Shown piece after piece: positions 11,069 to 20,938 of a DNA stretch of 64,000 nucleotides. This DNA comes from Cornus controversa (lineage: Eukaryota > Streptophyta > Magnoliopsida > Cornales > Cornaceae): NCBI GenBank assembly GCA_026545225.1, contig CM048846.1, positions 14,905,975 to 14,969,974 on the forward strand, read 5' to 3'. A model generated the notes under the pieces. The model was not told the origin of the DNA. It saw only the letters and a program-made list of their open reading frames with translations, and ran no database searches. The position numbers and the translations under genes were made by a program. The first letter of the stretch is position 1. The number at the start of each line of letters is the position of its first letter.

Positions 11069-14000
11069 TTAAAGCTGCAAAGCCAGAATCTCTTCACGTT
11101 CTGTTTGCAATAATTCTTCTATAGTCCTCATTACTTCAAGATCCTGAGCTGCAAGAACGTTAGCTTCTTCAACCGAGGCTCGTTCTTTTCTGAGCTTGGC
11201 AACGGCCTCCTTCTTGTGAGATAATTGTCCATTGCTCTCTTCTATGGAGGCTCTAAGTTGCGTAGCCTCCTCCCTTACTTGTTGCAACTCCTTCAACAAC
11301 ATGGTTTCCTTGTCCTCAACGTCACTCAAAGCATCTTGAAGTGATTGCACCTTCTTGGAATTAGTATCTTCCAAAGTAGTGGCATCAACGAGCAATGTAT
11401 CAATGTGAGTGAGTTGCTCTACCTGCTGATCTGAAGTCATTATAGAAGCATAAGAAGATTTTGCATCAACATAATGAGCAACATTCTTCATATATGACTC
11501 GATTCGTTTCTTTAGACCAGAGTAATCTCCAGGAAGTTTTGAGAGTTCATTATAAAGTTTTTCAAGCTTGGGCCCCAAGGAGGGAACCTTGTGAATGGGA
11601 GTGTTGATCACAATACTTTTGATACTCTCAATAAGGGCTAAAGCATTTTTGCGTCGGGCATTTATGATGATGTCTTCCGCATTAAAGGCTGACACTTCAG
11701 ATGGGATAATTTGATATGAGAATAAATCAACCTTTTGAAGTTCTTGCACGACAGCCTGGGGCGTTTGGTTACTGATTTCATGCCCTGCTAAAACATCCGA
11801 ACCTTGAGGAGTCTCATTTCCTACCGATAAGACTTGTGACAATGCATTTATCTCAGGTATCAAATCAAATGAAGATGGCCCACAAACAGATGCTCCACTA
11901 CCAGTAGGGTTATCAATGAGGACGAGATCTTCTTTAAGGTTTCCTTCTACCTGAAAATAAATAAATATGAGTAAAAAAATAAATAAATAAAAATAAAAAT
12001 ATGGCGTAAAGGGTGGGAACCTTACTCGTATTGGTTCGTTACTACTGGAAGCCATTCCAAAATATCGATCCACGCCGCGAGAAGCAATAAAATCTGTTCG
12101 CTTGGAAATACGCTTCGTCTTATCACTCATATGCTTCCAATTGCGATCCTCATCATTTCCCCCCATGTCTTCATCTGAATCTATCACTAAGTGGGTAATA
12201 GGACGGGTGTTGATTTGTAGTGGAATATGTTTGGCCACCTCTACATGACTTTCGGAACTCTCCTCGATACCATGATCACTATGAGATTTAGAGGCTGCCC
12301 CAGAAGTTGGCCTAGAAGGGGTCGACTTAGGTACATCGTTAATAACCTTTCTAACTTTGGCTGGTTTCCCTCTTGGAGAAATTGCACGCTTAATATACCC
12401 CGAAGTACCTCCTTTCACTGTGAATGGATCAACATAAACTTTTGACCACCATTCAGCATAAGTTTTGGTGACAGAGAATTTTTGAAAATTAGAATTCGAA
12501 GGAATTTGCACTTCACATTCAGTATGATAACGAGTGGTCGATCTCCATAGTGTCAAAATCTCTTCCAAAGCACCAGTGCGAATATCCTCTTTCAATTTGC
12601 CCGGAACATCCTGGTGATAACAAAACTGTCGACCGAATCTGTGTGGACTGTAAGGCTCAATAATTCGTCGGTCACCTTGGCGCAACGTCAAGTAACTGGA
12701 CCGGAGGCTAGCCAAATACTCAAAGTCATAAAGAGGTAGATGTTCCTCATCCGTTAATAATCTCCTCGTCGGTGATGTTCTGGATAAACAAGATAAGTCA
12801 ACACCTTTACATAACCTGAACAACTCTTGGGCCTCTGTCTCATCAAAATGTTTCGCAGACCCTTCCCCCGCGTACCGAGTCATTCGAGGCAGGTAATTAC
12901 GGTTTGGGACAGAAAAGTTTGTTTTGAAGTATTCAGCTAACCAGCCATATACATAGTGTATGGGAAACGACATATTAGAGTTTCCAGGATCAGGGGAAGA
13001 AACAATATCATTTAAACCTCTGTAAATGCTGGCTAGAACGGGAACAGAAAGACAAAATTTATTACCGTCTGCCATCATGCTAGCAATCTTGAACACCTCA
13101 GGACGAATTATATTTCCAGGACTGGTAGGCAAGACAAATTTGCATAACCAACATGCTATGAATGCTGCTAAATAAGTTTTGTTCCTCATCTCTGGCTCTA
13201 TTCCAAGACTGGTAAACATCTCATCTTCTTGTGGCGACCAATTATTAACAGGATCAATTATTCCAGAAGGGTTGTGAGTCTCTTTGGGGCGTTGAGTCTT
13301 GTTTCTCGACCCTCTTCTCGGCGGTGGTTTATTATACTTAGTGGCGCCTCTGAACCAAAGCTTTGTCCATTCAGAAATTTTCACAATTCGGTCCCGTTTA
13401 TATTGCTTGCAAAGCTGGTGGAAAGCTAAAAATAAGTACCGGCAACTCAAAGGAAGAAGAGAATTTCCATCTTTGTCAATAGCAGATAATTCCCTTGCAC
13501 AAGGAATGACTTCTTCGTAAAATCTTCCACAAAATAGGAGACCTCCTATCAAATACAGATAGCGAAGGGAAATCGATAACTCCCCAATTGAGCAGTGGAG
13601 TGTATTAGTTGAAGGACACCAAGACTCAAGGAAGGCTCTGATTACATTCACATGTCGATCATAGGAGAACAAAGAAGCGAACATAGCACCATATAATTTG
13701 TTGTCTCTAAGGAATTTGCCGTGACGACCCAAAACATCCTCTGACCATTCCCAATAACCTGGTGTGTACGCCAAGTCAACAGAAGCTTTAAAAGAAACAC
13801 CACATTCCATTTCTCTAGCACGCATTTTATGACCCATGAGTGAAAATTGCTCAGGTTCTTCTTCTTCAACTTCGTGAAGCGCAGACTTCAACACTAAAGC
13901 ATTTGAAACTGATGCCCGTACTTTATTCTGGTTATAGCCAAGATTCACAAGCATGCAGGAAAATTCTTGGGACCATTGTGACAAATGGTATGAAGTATCA

Positions 14001-14134
14001 GGCGGAGGCACCCGTGGAGCAAAACGACCAACCAGTGGGGTCCCTACATCAAGAGTAGTGCCTTGCTCCATGACTTCGTTCTCTCGTTCTAAAATAGTTA
14101 CGGTGTTTATCTTGAAGCTTTTGAAGAAAACCAT
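11069..14134 (-). CDS. Antisense ORF: plant mobile domain (aminotransferase-like) protein with coiled-coil C-terminus
   Basis: An uninterrupted 1021-codon frame runs antisense to the retrotransposon and tail-to-tail with pol. Residues of about 70-420 match the plant mobile domain family (the MAIN/MAIL1 fold, also carried by transposons): YTPGYWEWSEDVLGR, LRAFLESWCP, RYLYLIGGLLFCGRFY-like, WFRGATKYNKPPPRRGSR and ASIYRGLNDI are family landmarks. The last 190 residues or so are heptad-rich (KKVQSLQDALSDVEDKE and following) and probably a coiled coil. Codons 704-728 read as a very hydrophobic segment that looks like a retained intron (see 11951-12025); splicing it out would give 996 aa. The start may be M1 (14134) or M22 (14071). 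PMD antisense ORFs are known in Tat elements; their role is not. The frame is intact while gag-pol on the other strand is wrecked. Confidence 0.85.
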   Translation of the reverse strand: MVFFKSFKINTVTILERENEVMEQGTTLDVGTPLVGRFAPRVPPPDTSYHLSQWSQEFSCMLVNLGYNQNKVRASVSNALVLKSALHEVEEEEPEQFSLMGHKMRAREMECGVSFKASVDLAYTPGYWEWSEDVLGRHGKFLRDNKLYGAMFASLFSYDRHVNVIRAFLESWCPSTNTLHCSIGELSISLRYLYLIGGLLFCGRFYEEVIPCARELSAIDKDGNSLLPLSCRYLFLAFHQLCKQYKRDRIVKISEWTKLWFRGATKYNKPPPRRGSRNKTQRPKETHNPSGIIDPVNNWSPQEDEMFTSLGIEPEMRNKTYLAAFIACWLCKFVLPTSPGNIIRPEVFKIASMMADGNKFCLSVPVLASIYRGLNDIVSSPDPGNSNMSFPIHYVYGWLAEYFKTNFSVPNRNYLPRMTRYAGEGSAKHFDETEAQELFRLCKGVDLSCLSRTSPTRRLLTDEEHLPLYDFEYLASLRSSYLTLRQGDRRIIEPYSPHRFGRQFCYHQDVPGKLKEDIRTGALEEILTLWRSTTRYHTECEVQIPSNSNFQKFSVTKTYAEWWSKVYVDPFTVKGGTSGYIKRAISPRGKPAKVRKVINDVPKSTPSRPTSGAASKSHSDHGIEESSESHVEVAKHIPLQINTRPITHLVIDSDEDMGGNDEDRNWKHMSDKTKRISKRTDFIASRGVDRYFGMASSSNEPIRVRFPPFTPYFYFYLFIFLLIFIYFQVEGNLKEDLVLIDNPTGSGASVCGPSSFDLIPEINALSQVLSVGNETPQGSDVLAGHEISNQTPQAVVQELQKVDLFSYQIIPSEVSAFNAEDIIINARRKNALALIESIKSIVINTPIHKVPSLGPKLEKLYNELSKLPGDYSGLKKRIESYMKNVAHYVDAKSSYASIMTSDQQVEQLTHIDTLLVDATTLEDTNSKKVQSLQDALSDVEDKETMLLKELQQVREEATQLRASIEESNGQLSHKKEAVAKLRKERASVEEANVLAAQDLEVMRTIEELLQTEREEILALQL
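11951..12025 (-). other. Probable 75-nt in-frame intron inside the antisense PMD ORF
   Basis: On the minus strand the donor is CGA|GTAAGG (GT at 12025-12024) and the acceptor TTATTTTCAG|GTAG (AG at 11952-11951). The sequence between is U-rich, as plant introns are, has a length divisible by three and contains no stop. Unspliced, it encodes 25 residues dominated by F, Y, L and I. That contrasts with the polar protein on either side and would act like a membrane segment. Confidence 0.7.
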
Positions 14135-14242
14135 GATTGGCGGGTGTTAAAGGATATTTACCTGGAAAAAAAAATGTGAGAGAAATTTAAAAAAAAAAAT
14201 TTGTCCGAAAAGAACTGACGAGACCGTGCCAGATAATAAAAA
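14135..14242 (-). promoter_or_regulatory. Short leader between the antisense ORF and the tandem array
   Basis: About 110 bases containing A-runs on the plus strand (T-rich on the transcribed minus strand) and no coding potential. By position it is the 5' leader or proximal promoter of the antisense PMD gene. Confidence 0.4.
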
Positions 14243-15654
14243 TGACACCGAAGTGCATTAATGGACCCCGAAGGGACGAAAAAGTGACACTGAAGTGCAC
14301 TAAGAGACCCCGAAGGGACAGTAAGAGTGACACCGAAGTGCACTAAGGGACCCCGAAGGGACAATAGGAGTGACACCGAAGTGCACTAAGGGACCCCGAA
14401 GGGACAAGTGACACCGAAGTGCACTAAGGGACCCCGAAGGGACAAGTGACACCGAAGTGCACTAAGGGACCCCGAAGGGACAACAAGAGTGACACCGAAG
14501 TGCACTAAGGGACCCCGAAGGGACAATAGGAGTGACACCGAAGTGCACTAAGGGACCCCGAAGGGATGAGTGACACCGAAGTGCACTAAGGGACCCCGAA
14601 GAGACAATAAGAGTGACACCGAAGTGCACTAAGGGACCCCGAAGGGACGAAAGAGTGACACCGAAGTGCACTAAGGGACCCCGAATGGACAGTAAGAGTG
14701 ACACCGAAGTGCACTAAGGGACCCCGAAGGGACAGTAAGAGTGACACCGAAGTGCACTAAGGGACCCCGAAGGGACGGGTGACACCGAAGTGCACTAAGG
14801 GACCCCGAAAGGACGAAAGAGTGACACCGAAGTGCACTAAGGGACCCCGAAAGGACGAAAGAGTGACACCGAAGTGCACTAAGAGACCCCGAAGGGACAG
14901 TAAGAGTGACACCGAAGTGCACTAAGGGACCCCGAAGGGACAGTAAGAGTGACACCGAAGTGCACTAAGAGACCCCGAAGGGACAGTAAGAGTGACACCG
15001 AAGTGCACTAAGAGACCCCGAAGGGACGAAAGAGTGACACCAAAGTGCACTAAGGGACCCCGAAGGGACAGTAAGAGTGACACCGAAGTACACTAAGGGA
15101 CCCCGAAGGGACAATAGGAGTGACACCGAAGTGCACTAAGGGACCCCGAAGGGACAGTAAGAGTGACACCGAAGTACACTAAGGGACCCCGAAGGGACAA
15201 TAGGAGTGACACCGAAGTGCACTAAGGGACCCCGAAGGGACGAGTGACACCGAAATGCACTAAGGGACCCCGAAGGGACAATAGGAGTCACACCGAAGTG
15301 CACTAAGGGACCCCGAAGGGACAATAGGAGTGACACCGAAGTGCACTAAGGGACCCCGAAGGGATGAGTGACACCGAAGTGCACTAAGGGACCCCGAAGA
15401 GATAATAAGAGTGACACCGAAGTGCACTAAGGGACCCCGAAGAGACAATAAGAGTGACACCGAAGTGCACTAAGGGACCCCGAAAGGACAGTAAGAGTGA
15501 CACCGAAGTGCACTAAGGGACCCCGAAGGGACAGTAAGAGTGACACCGAAGTGCACTAAGGGACCCCGAAGGAACGAGTGACACTGAAGTGCATTAAGGG
15601 ACCCCAAAAGGACGAAAGAGTGACACCGAAGTGCACTAAGGGACCCCGAATGGA
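14243..15654. repeat. Tandem array, about 34 units of 38-43 bp
   Basis: I count 34 copies of a unit built on GACACCGAAGTGCACTAAGG and ACCCCGAAGGGAC. A short variable linker (CAATAAGA, CAGTAAGA, CGAAAGA, CAA or CGA) gives units of 38, 42 or 43 bp. Most units contain the perfect 8-bp palindrome AGTGCACT and the mini-hairpin CCC-GAA-GGG. The open frames seen through it on the minus strand are repeat artefacts. The array lies inside the retrotransposon, directly upstream of the antisense PMD ORF. Confidence 0.95.
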
Positions 15655-16100
15655 CTAATGAATGGCGCTTGGAACTCCATATTCTGAGAAAGATGATTTG
15701 ACCTGCAGGAATTGAAAAAAAAAAAATTTGAAACTTGCCAAGAAAAGTTGAGTGACTTACGTAACGTTATCTTCCTCAATGAGTTCGATAGATCTATCCG
15801 TTGTTCCAGAGACTGCACAAAATTCGAGCAGGGCCCACAAGTGAAATCTGATCCAAAAAAAAAAAAAGAACAGATTTGATTAATAGCTGTCACGGAAGAC
15901 AAATTTGTTACTAAAGAAAAATATTCCTTTCAAAGTTTAGCCACATATACATTTTGTTTCAAAAATTTATAATACATAAGAGTGATGCAGAAGAGATGGT
16001 TCGATGATTTAATAAAGCTCCTTGAGGTCTTAGGTTCAACACCAGCTAGTAGCATGGAAACCTTTATTTTTTTTATGTTTCTACACAACCAGTCATGGGA
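15655..16100. other. Retrotransposon 3' spacer with a tRNA-promoter-like segment
   Basis: Non-coding. Around 15985-16065 the plus strand reads GATGGTTCGATGATTTAATA, followed about 30 bases later by TTAGGTTCAACACCAGC. This resembles A-box and B-box elements of a tRNA-derived sequence or SINE fragment. The assignment is weak. Confidence 0.35.
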
Positions 16101-16860
16101 AAGAGAAAAAAAAAAAAAAACAGTGGCGTGGAAGGAAAGAAAAAGAAGAGAATAAGAAGAAAAAAAAATCCAGTGAAAAAAAAAATTAGAAGAGAAGAAG
16201 AAAAGAAAGGAGGAAAAAAAAAAAAAGAAAGAAAAAAAATCCAGCAGCCGTGAACTAGAAGAGAAGAAGAAAAGAAAGAAGAAAAAAAAACAGTGGCGTG
16301 GAAGGAAAGAAAAAGAAGAGAATAAGAAGAAAAAAAAAAAAGAGAGAAAAAAATCCAACAGCAATGGGAGAAAAAGAAAGAAGAAGAAGAGAAGAAGGAA
16401 AAAAAATAAAAAATTTATTCGGCGCCTGGAGAGAAGAAGAGAAGAAAAAAAAGAGAAAAAAGAAAAGAAAAAAAAAAAAAAAATTTCGGCGCCTGGAGAG
16501 AAGAAGAAAAAAAAGAAAAAGAAAATACAGTTGGAAAAAAAAAAAAAAAAGACAATATGGAGGTCACGCCTATTGGACTTGAAGAAAAAAAAAAGGAGAG
16601 AGAGAAAAGAAGTGTGGAGAAAGAAGAAAAATATATATATATATATATTTTTTTTTGACCCATCTAGTGGAGTGAAGAAAAGAAAGAAGAAAAAAAAAGT
16701 GGGGGACAGTATATGCATATCTAAGCAAGAAGAAAAGAAAAGAAAAGACAAGAAGAAAAAAATGACGTGTGAAAAAAAAAAATGAAGAAACAAACAGAAG
16801 AAGTCAATGATAGTTGAAAAAAAAAAAGAAGAGCAAAAAAAAAAAAAGAAAAAAAGTGTG
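16101..16860. repeat. Purine-only (A/G) low-complexity tract in the retrotransposon
   Basis: Nearly 760 bases of A and G on the plus strand. Internal duplications include ACAGTGGCGTGGAAGGAAAG (about 16120 and 16290) and GGCGCCTGGAGAGAAGAAG (about 16421 and 16489), together with an ATATAT run (16630-16650). Long frames on both strands here (Lys/Arg/Glu-rich on plus, Phe/Ser-rich on minus) are compositional artefacts. Confidence 0.85.
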
Positions 16861-17310
16861 TTGTCTACTGTGTGAAATCAACTTACATGGAAATTGTTGG
16901 CAATACTTGTATTGATGACAAGTCAGTGGTATATATATCTAATAATATCATATATAAAACGTGCGCTGATGGTGAATATAAGTCTAGCATATGTCATCAT
17001 GCAAGAAAAGATGTCACTTGGTGCTGCAACTTATCAAATAGTTTGGTGAGATGGAAAAAGATGCTCACCTGTTATTGGGTCTTCAAACAAAAACGTTGTA
17101 TTTTGCAGAATATGCAGAACTTGTACGAAGAGATGATGAGCGAGCCTAAGGTAAAAAAAAAAAAAATGTCATCACATGAGTATATGCTGACCGTAAAATA
17201 TATATATATATATATTGAAGAAAAATAAAACATAGGCTTACCGATAGTCTTCTCTTGTGCAATTTAAGAGTATGAAAGATTTGGAGTCATAGACCGTGTA
17301 TATATAAGCA
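16861..17310. other. Retrotransposon 3' spacer, nothing recognised
   Basis: Mixed-composition sequence with a TA run at about 17195-17212 and A-runs at about 17153-17165 and 17310-17324. An ORF of about 118 codons (16872-17228) has no recognisable domain and is not called. Confidence 0.5.
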
Positions 17311-17324
17311 AAAAAAAAAAAAAA

Positions 17325-17560
17325 TCCTATTTGCAATAGGATCCTCAAGTTTACAATTTCAGTTGGACAAGAAAAATAAAAATCCTATTTGCAATAGGAT
17401 GCTCAAGTCTTCAATTTCACTTGAATAAGAAAAGAAAATAAAATCCTATTTGCAATAGGATCCTCAAGTCTTCAATTTCACTTGGACAATGAAAAAAAAA
17501 TCCTATTTGTAATAGGATCCTCAAGTCTATAATTCCATTTGGAAGGGAAAAAAAAAATCC
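17325..17560 (+). repeat. Four-unit array of small hairpins before the polypurine tract
   Basis: Four units of about 55-60 bp each contain ATCCTATTTGCAATAGGAT, an inverted repeat with 8-bp arms around TGC (TGT in unit 4), followed by CCTCAAGT and an ATTTCACTTGGACAAG-like segment. Unit starts are near 17325, 17381, 17441 and 17500. The palindrome is kept across units while the linkers drift. Confidence 0.85.
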
Positions 17561-17654
17561 TTGCATTTGGATTTTCGCAAAAAAAAAGAAGTTTTGCGAA
17601 AGTTAAATACTTCAAGTCCCGCTTTAGGTTCGTACCAAACTCAATATAGCGCGA

Positions 17655-17674
17655 CACTTGAAGTGGGGGCAATT
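17655..17674 (+). promoter_or_regulatory. Polypurine tract of the retrotransposon
   Basis: The purine-rich GAAGTGGGGGCAA directly precedes the 3' LTR, where plus-strand DNA synthesis is primed. Confidence 0.75.
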
Positions 17675-17862
17675 TGTAGACATTAAAAATTCTACACGAT
17701 AGACCCAAAATTAATTTGGGCTTATCTTCAGTTTAGCCCACTTTGAAATATGGCCCAATGAGTCAGATAATTTAAAGACCAAGCCCACTACAAATAAATG
17801 AGTTATGGACTGGTTTAAATTGTTTGAGAAGTCCAAGCCCACTTGAAAATGGGTCTAATGGA

Positions 17863-17900
<38 letters not shown>

Positions 17901-18347
17901 TGGATAATTATTAAAATTATCATAAATGATAATTATAGGATAATTATAAAAGAACAGAAAGTTACAAATTTATCCCTTCGGTGAGCCTATAAATAAAGGT
18001 CCAGAGGTGGAAAAGAGGGGACCAGATGATTCTCAAAAAAAGCTGAAACTCTGCAGAACTCTTCACTCAAAATCCAAAACTTCAAAGCACCTAAACCCTG
18101 AAGGAGAAGAACAACAAGCACATCATCCACGTGCCGTTCTTCAACAAAGTTGCAATCCAATTCAAGATCAAGCTCCAGCAGCCCTTGAAACCGGATTACC
18201 AAGGAGATCGAATCAGAGGATATTATCTTCATATTTCTTTTGTAAAGATTTACAGAGGATTGTACCATTTTTCTTGAATCAATAAAAATTGTTTATTTGT
18301 CACTAATTTTCGTTCCTCGATTTTCGGACACGAAATTTGTGTGTACA
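17675..18347 (+). repeat. 3' LTR of the Tat element
   Basis: 673 bp, same ends as the 5' LTR, followed by the GGGGT duplication. By eye it differs from the 5' LTR by about a dozen substitutions, one or two 1-nt indels and a shorter TA run. Confidence 0.95.
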
Positions 18348-18352
18348 GGGGT

Positions 18353-19023
18353 GTTCGGAGCTTTGCCCTGATTAATTCTCAAAATATTGTGCAAACCGTT
18401 TTTTTCACACGAATCGAGTAAAATTTGATTTGCACCTCAAACATGATTCTTAAAAAATTATTTGTAAAACTCATGTTTTACGAAATACCAAAGTTAAATG
18501 ACTTTATCACTAAAACCAACTTCTTAGAATTGAAAGTGGGTGTCCATATGAGAGTGAGTCTATCACGAGGGTATTATCTTTGTAAATGTGCCCTCTTAAT
18601 CCTCGGATTAAAAGTATTTTATTCTCATTGTATATGTGCCCTCTTAATCATTGGATTAAAAATATTCTTTGCAATGTAACAATTGACATAGCATACAGGG
18701 GGAGAGTGTCACATTTAACTTTTAACTATTAAAATTAAAGTTAATATAAAGAAAAAGAATATAACAAAATAAATGCATGTAATGATCTTCTGAAGAGGTC
18801 TATAGGAAGCAGAAGAAATGCTATGTGTACAAACTACAAAGTTCTGTAATAATTCAGAAATGTCATCTTACTATAGTAACTAGTAACTAGAAGCAGAAGA
18901 AATGAAGTTAAATTAAATTAAATTTATATAAAACTAGAAGCAGAAGGAATGAAGTTAAATTAAATTAAATTTATATAAACACATACATGCATATATATTT
19001 GAGATTAACAATTGAGCTACCGT
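18353..19023. other. Intergenic with a 47-bp tandem duplication
   Basis: No gene seen. Two back-to-back 47-bp units beginning ACTAGAAGCAGAAG lie at 18886-18979, differing at one base. A CCCTCTTAATC...GGATTAAAA phrase also occurs twice (about 18590 and 18640). Confidence 0.6.
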
Positions 19024-19470
19024 AAGCTTACACATAGCAAATGTCAAATCAATGTCAACCATTTTTTTTTTTTTTTGAGCTGCGTAAAGCTTTATTTTGG
19101 CTAGGCCTAGTTTCTATAGAATTTTGTTTTCATCCGTGATTCGAATGAATATAACCCATTCTTATATATAGTTTGAATTAAAGGGTTTTTTTCAGTATGA
19201 TTTGGTTCTAATTTTAAAATATCTTTAAAAATAGACTTGACTGTATTGCAATAAACATTGAACCAAATCAAATCTTGAAAACTATACTACCAAAGTAGTT
19301 CAATAATATTCCATTTATCTCCCAAAGGAGAAGTTAATAGTTCGAGTCCCCATAGAAATAAAGCTGATGTTTGAGGTATTTGTCAAGGAAGAAAAAAAAG
19401 AAGAAATCTTTAAAACTATCCAAATTGAAACTAAACTTGATATGAGTAAACTCTATGAAGATGGTTTAAG
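19024..19470 (-). repeat. Duplicated F3H downstream flank
   Basis: This block aligns with 24887-25290, just downstream of the intact F3H. Shared phrases include AATCAATGTCAACCATTTTT, GAGCTGCGTAAAGCTTTATT, TTCTAATTTTAAAATATCT and GTTCGAGTCC. Together with the F3H 3' fragment at 22266-22370 it marks a second F3H copy, later stretched by insertions. The shared GTTCGAGTCC (19340-19349) resembles a tRNA B-box. Confidence 0.75.
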
Positions 19471-20929
19471 GTAAGATGTTGTGGTTCTTTAAAATCGAAG
19501 AGAATATATAATATGTACCGAGACAATTCTCGAAATATAATAGAATCTGAGATGGATTGAGAGATGTGAAAACCCAAATAAACTTGAGAGAGAGAAAGAA
19601 AAATATGGCAGTAGACAAAATACCCTCGACTCCCTTGGTAAATGCTTTGAAAGTATGAATGAAAGTGTCTAAAAGGCTTCCCTTTCCCTTGTCTTCCTCC
19701 TCTTTTTTATAGGCCAAAAAGTGAGGATGGAATGATGTCATAGTGAGATAATAAATATGGACATTGTAAATAATAATTAAAAGAAATAAAATTTTCAAAT
19801 AATTATAAAGGCTTGAATGGGGATAAGTTGTACGGGAGTCAAAATGATATTTCTCTCTCTACAAGTTAGATCGAGGATTAACTTGACGGATTCTAAATTT
19901 TAGCTACCAAACCAAATACCTATTTAAATCTTGAGTATTCCTGAATTCTGCTCCTAACTCATATCATTAAGTTTTCAATTCAATGAAGTGGTATGTGGTG
20001 CATAGCTTGTCCGTTGACATTTATTTGTGTCAAAAGCAGAATATGCATTTGATCATATCATTTGTTGAAATTTTGAAAGCACAAATATGAAAATATGTTT
20101 GGTAACCTAAAATTAATTTTCAAAAAAACAAAAAAATTAATAGTATCTTTGACTAAAAATTGTGTTTTGAGTAATATGGTTCCAACTCATTTTAACCAAC
20201 ATCAATATGATATTTACATATTTTATGTATATTATTTCTTCCGAAATTATATTTGTTAGGACTTTATTTTACTTTATTTTAATTAAATTTTTATTTTTAT
20301 GCATTTGCATATTTTTGGTAATTATCATAAATTCAAACTATCATGTTTTTTGTAATTGTCATATATTATTATATATACTCGTTTTAGTTTTTTTATATAT
20401 TATATATAATTGTATTTATATATAGCTCTTATTTATTGTATTTTCTTCTTATATATATTTATATATATATATATATATATAAATATATGTATTATATTTA
20501 TTTATTATTATTATTATATATATCTTGTATATATCTTTATATATATATATATATATTTATTATATTTTATAAAAGATTTTTATTCTTATTAACTTATACT
20601 TTTGTATTTATTGTATTTATTTATATTTATATTTTTTGAGTAACCAATTTTTTATTTATTGTATTTTCTAATTTTTTATTCTTGTATTTTTATAAAATTT
20701 TAATTTATTGTATTATATTATATTTTTGAGCAAGCAAAATTTTTATTTATTGTATTTTATAAAAAAATCAGAAATGAAAACTTAAACTGAAAAATGAAAA
20801 CTGAAACTGAAAACTTCGTTGTGAAACTTTCAAATTATGTCTAAGGATTGTCAAAATTTTGATCACTTTCATTTTTTTAAAAATGAAAATTACATTACCA
20901 AAAGCGATTTCTGCTGTAACTTTCAGAAA
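19471..20929. other. Intergenic, very A/T-rich
   Basis: No gene seen. 20200-20760 is an extreme A/T tract of TATTTATTGTATTTT-type repeats and TA runs. 19800-20160 has no recognisable feature. Frames in this area are compositional. Confidence 0.6.
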
Positions 20930-20938
20930 AAATAAAAA

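Larger units (their letters stand above)
2851..18347 (+). mobile_element. Complete Ty3/gypsy LTR retrotransposon of the Tat (Ogre-like) type, 15.5 kb
   Basis: Two LTRs (2851-3528 and 17675-18347) both start TGTAGACATT and end TGTGTACA. They are flanked by a perfect 5-bp duplication GGGGT (2846-2850 and 18348-18352). In order the element has a primer-binding site, broken gag, protease, RT, two RNase H domains and integrase, then an antisense plant-mobile-domain ORF, a 34-unit tandem array, purine-rich spacers, a hairpin array and a polypurine tract. A second, archaeal-type RNase H, the large 3' region and an antisense ORF are established marks of the Tat lineage. By eye the LTRs differ at about a dozen positions in some 670 bases plus TA-repeat length, so the insertion is fairly young. 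It lies between two F3H remnants. Confidence 0.95.

Noticed and set aside
14158..15460. Several minus-strand frames of 66-94 codons with repeating GPLVHFGVTL
   Set aside because: They are translations of the tandem array; the repeat unit explains them and no start or splice context supports a protein.
15930..16793. A 287-codon Phe/Ser-rich minus-strand frame and Lys-rich plus-strand frames
   Set aside because: They run through the A/G-only tract and reflect composition, not coding.
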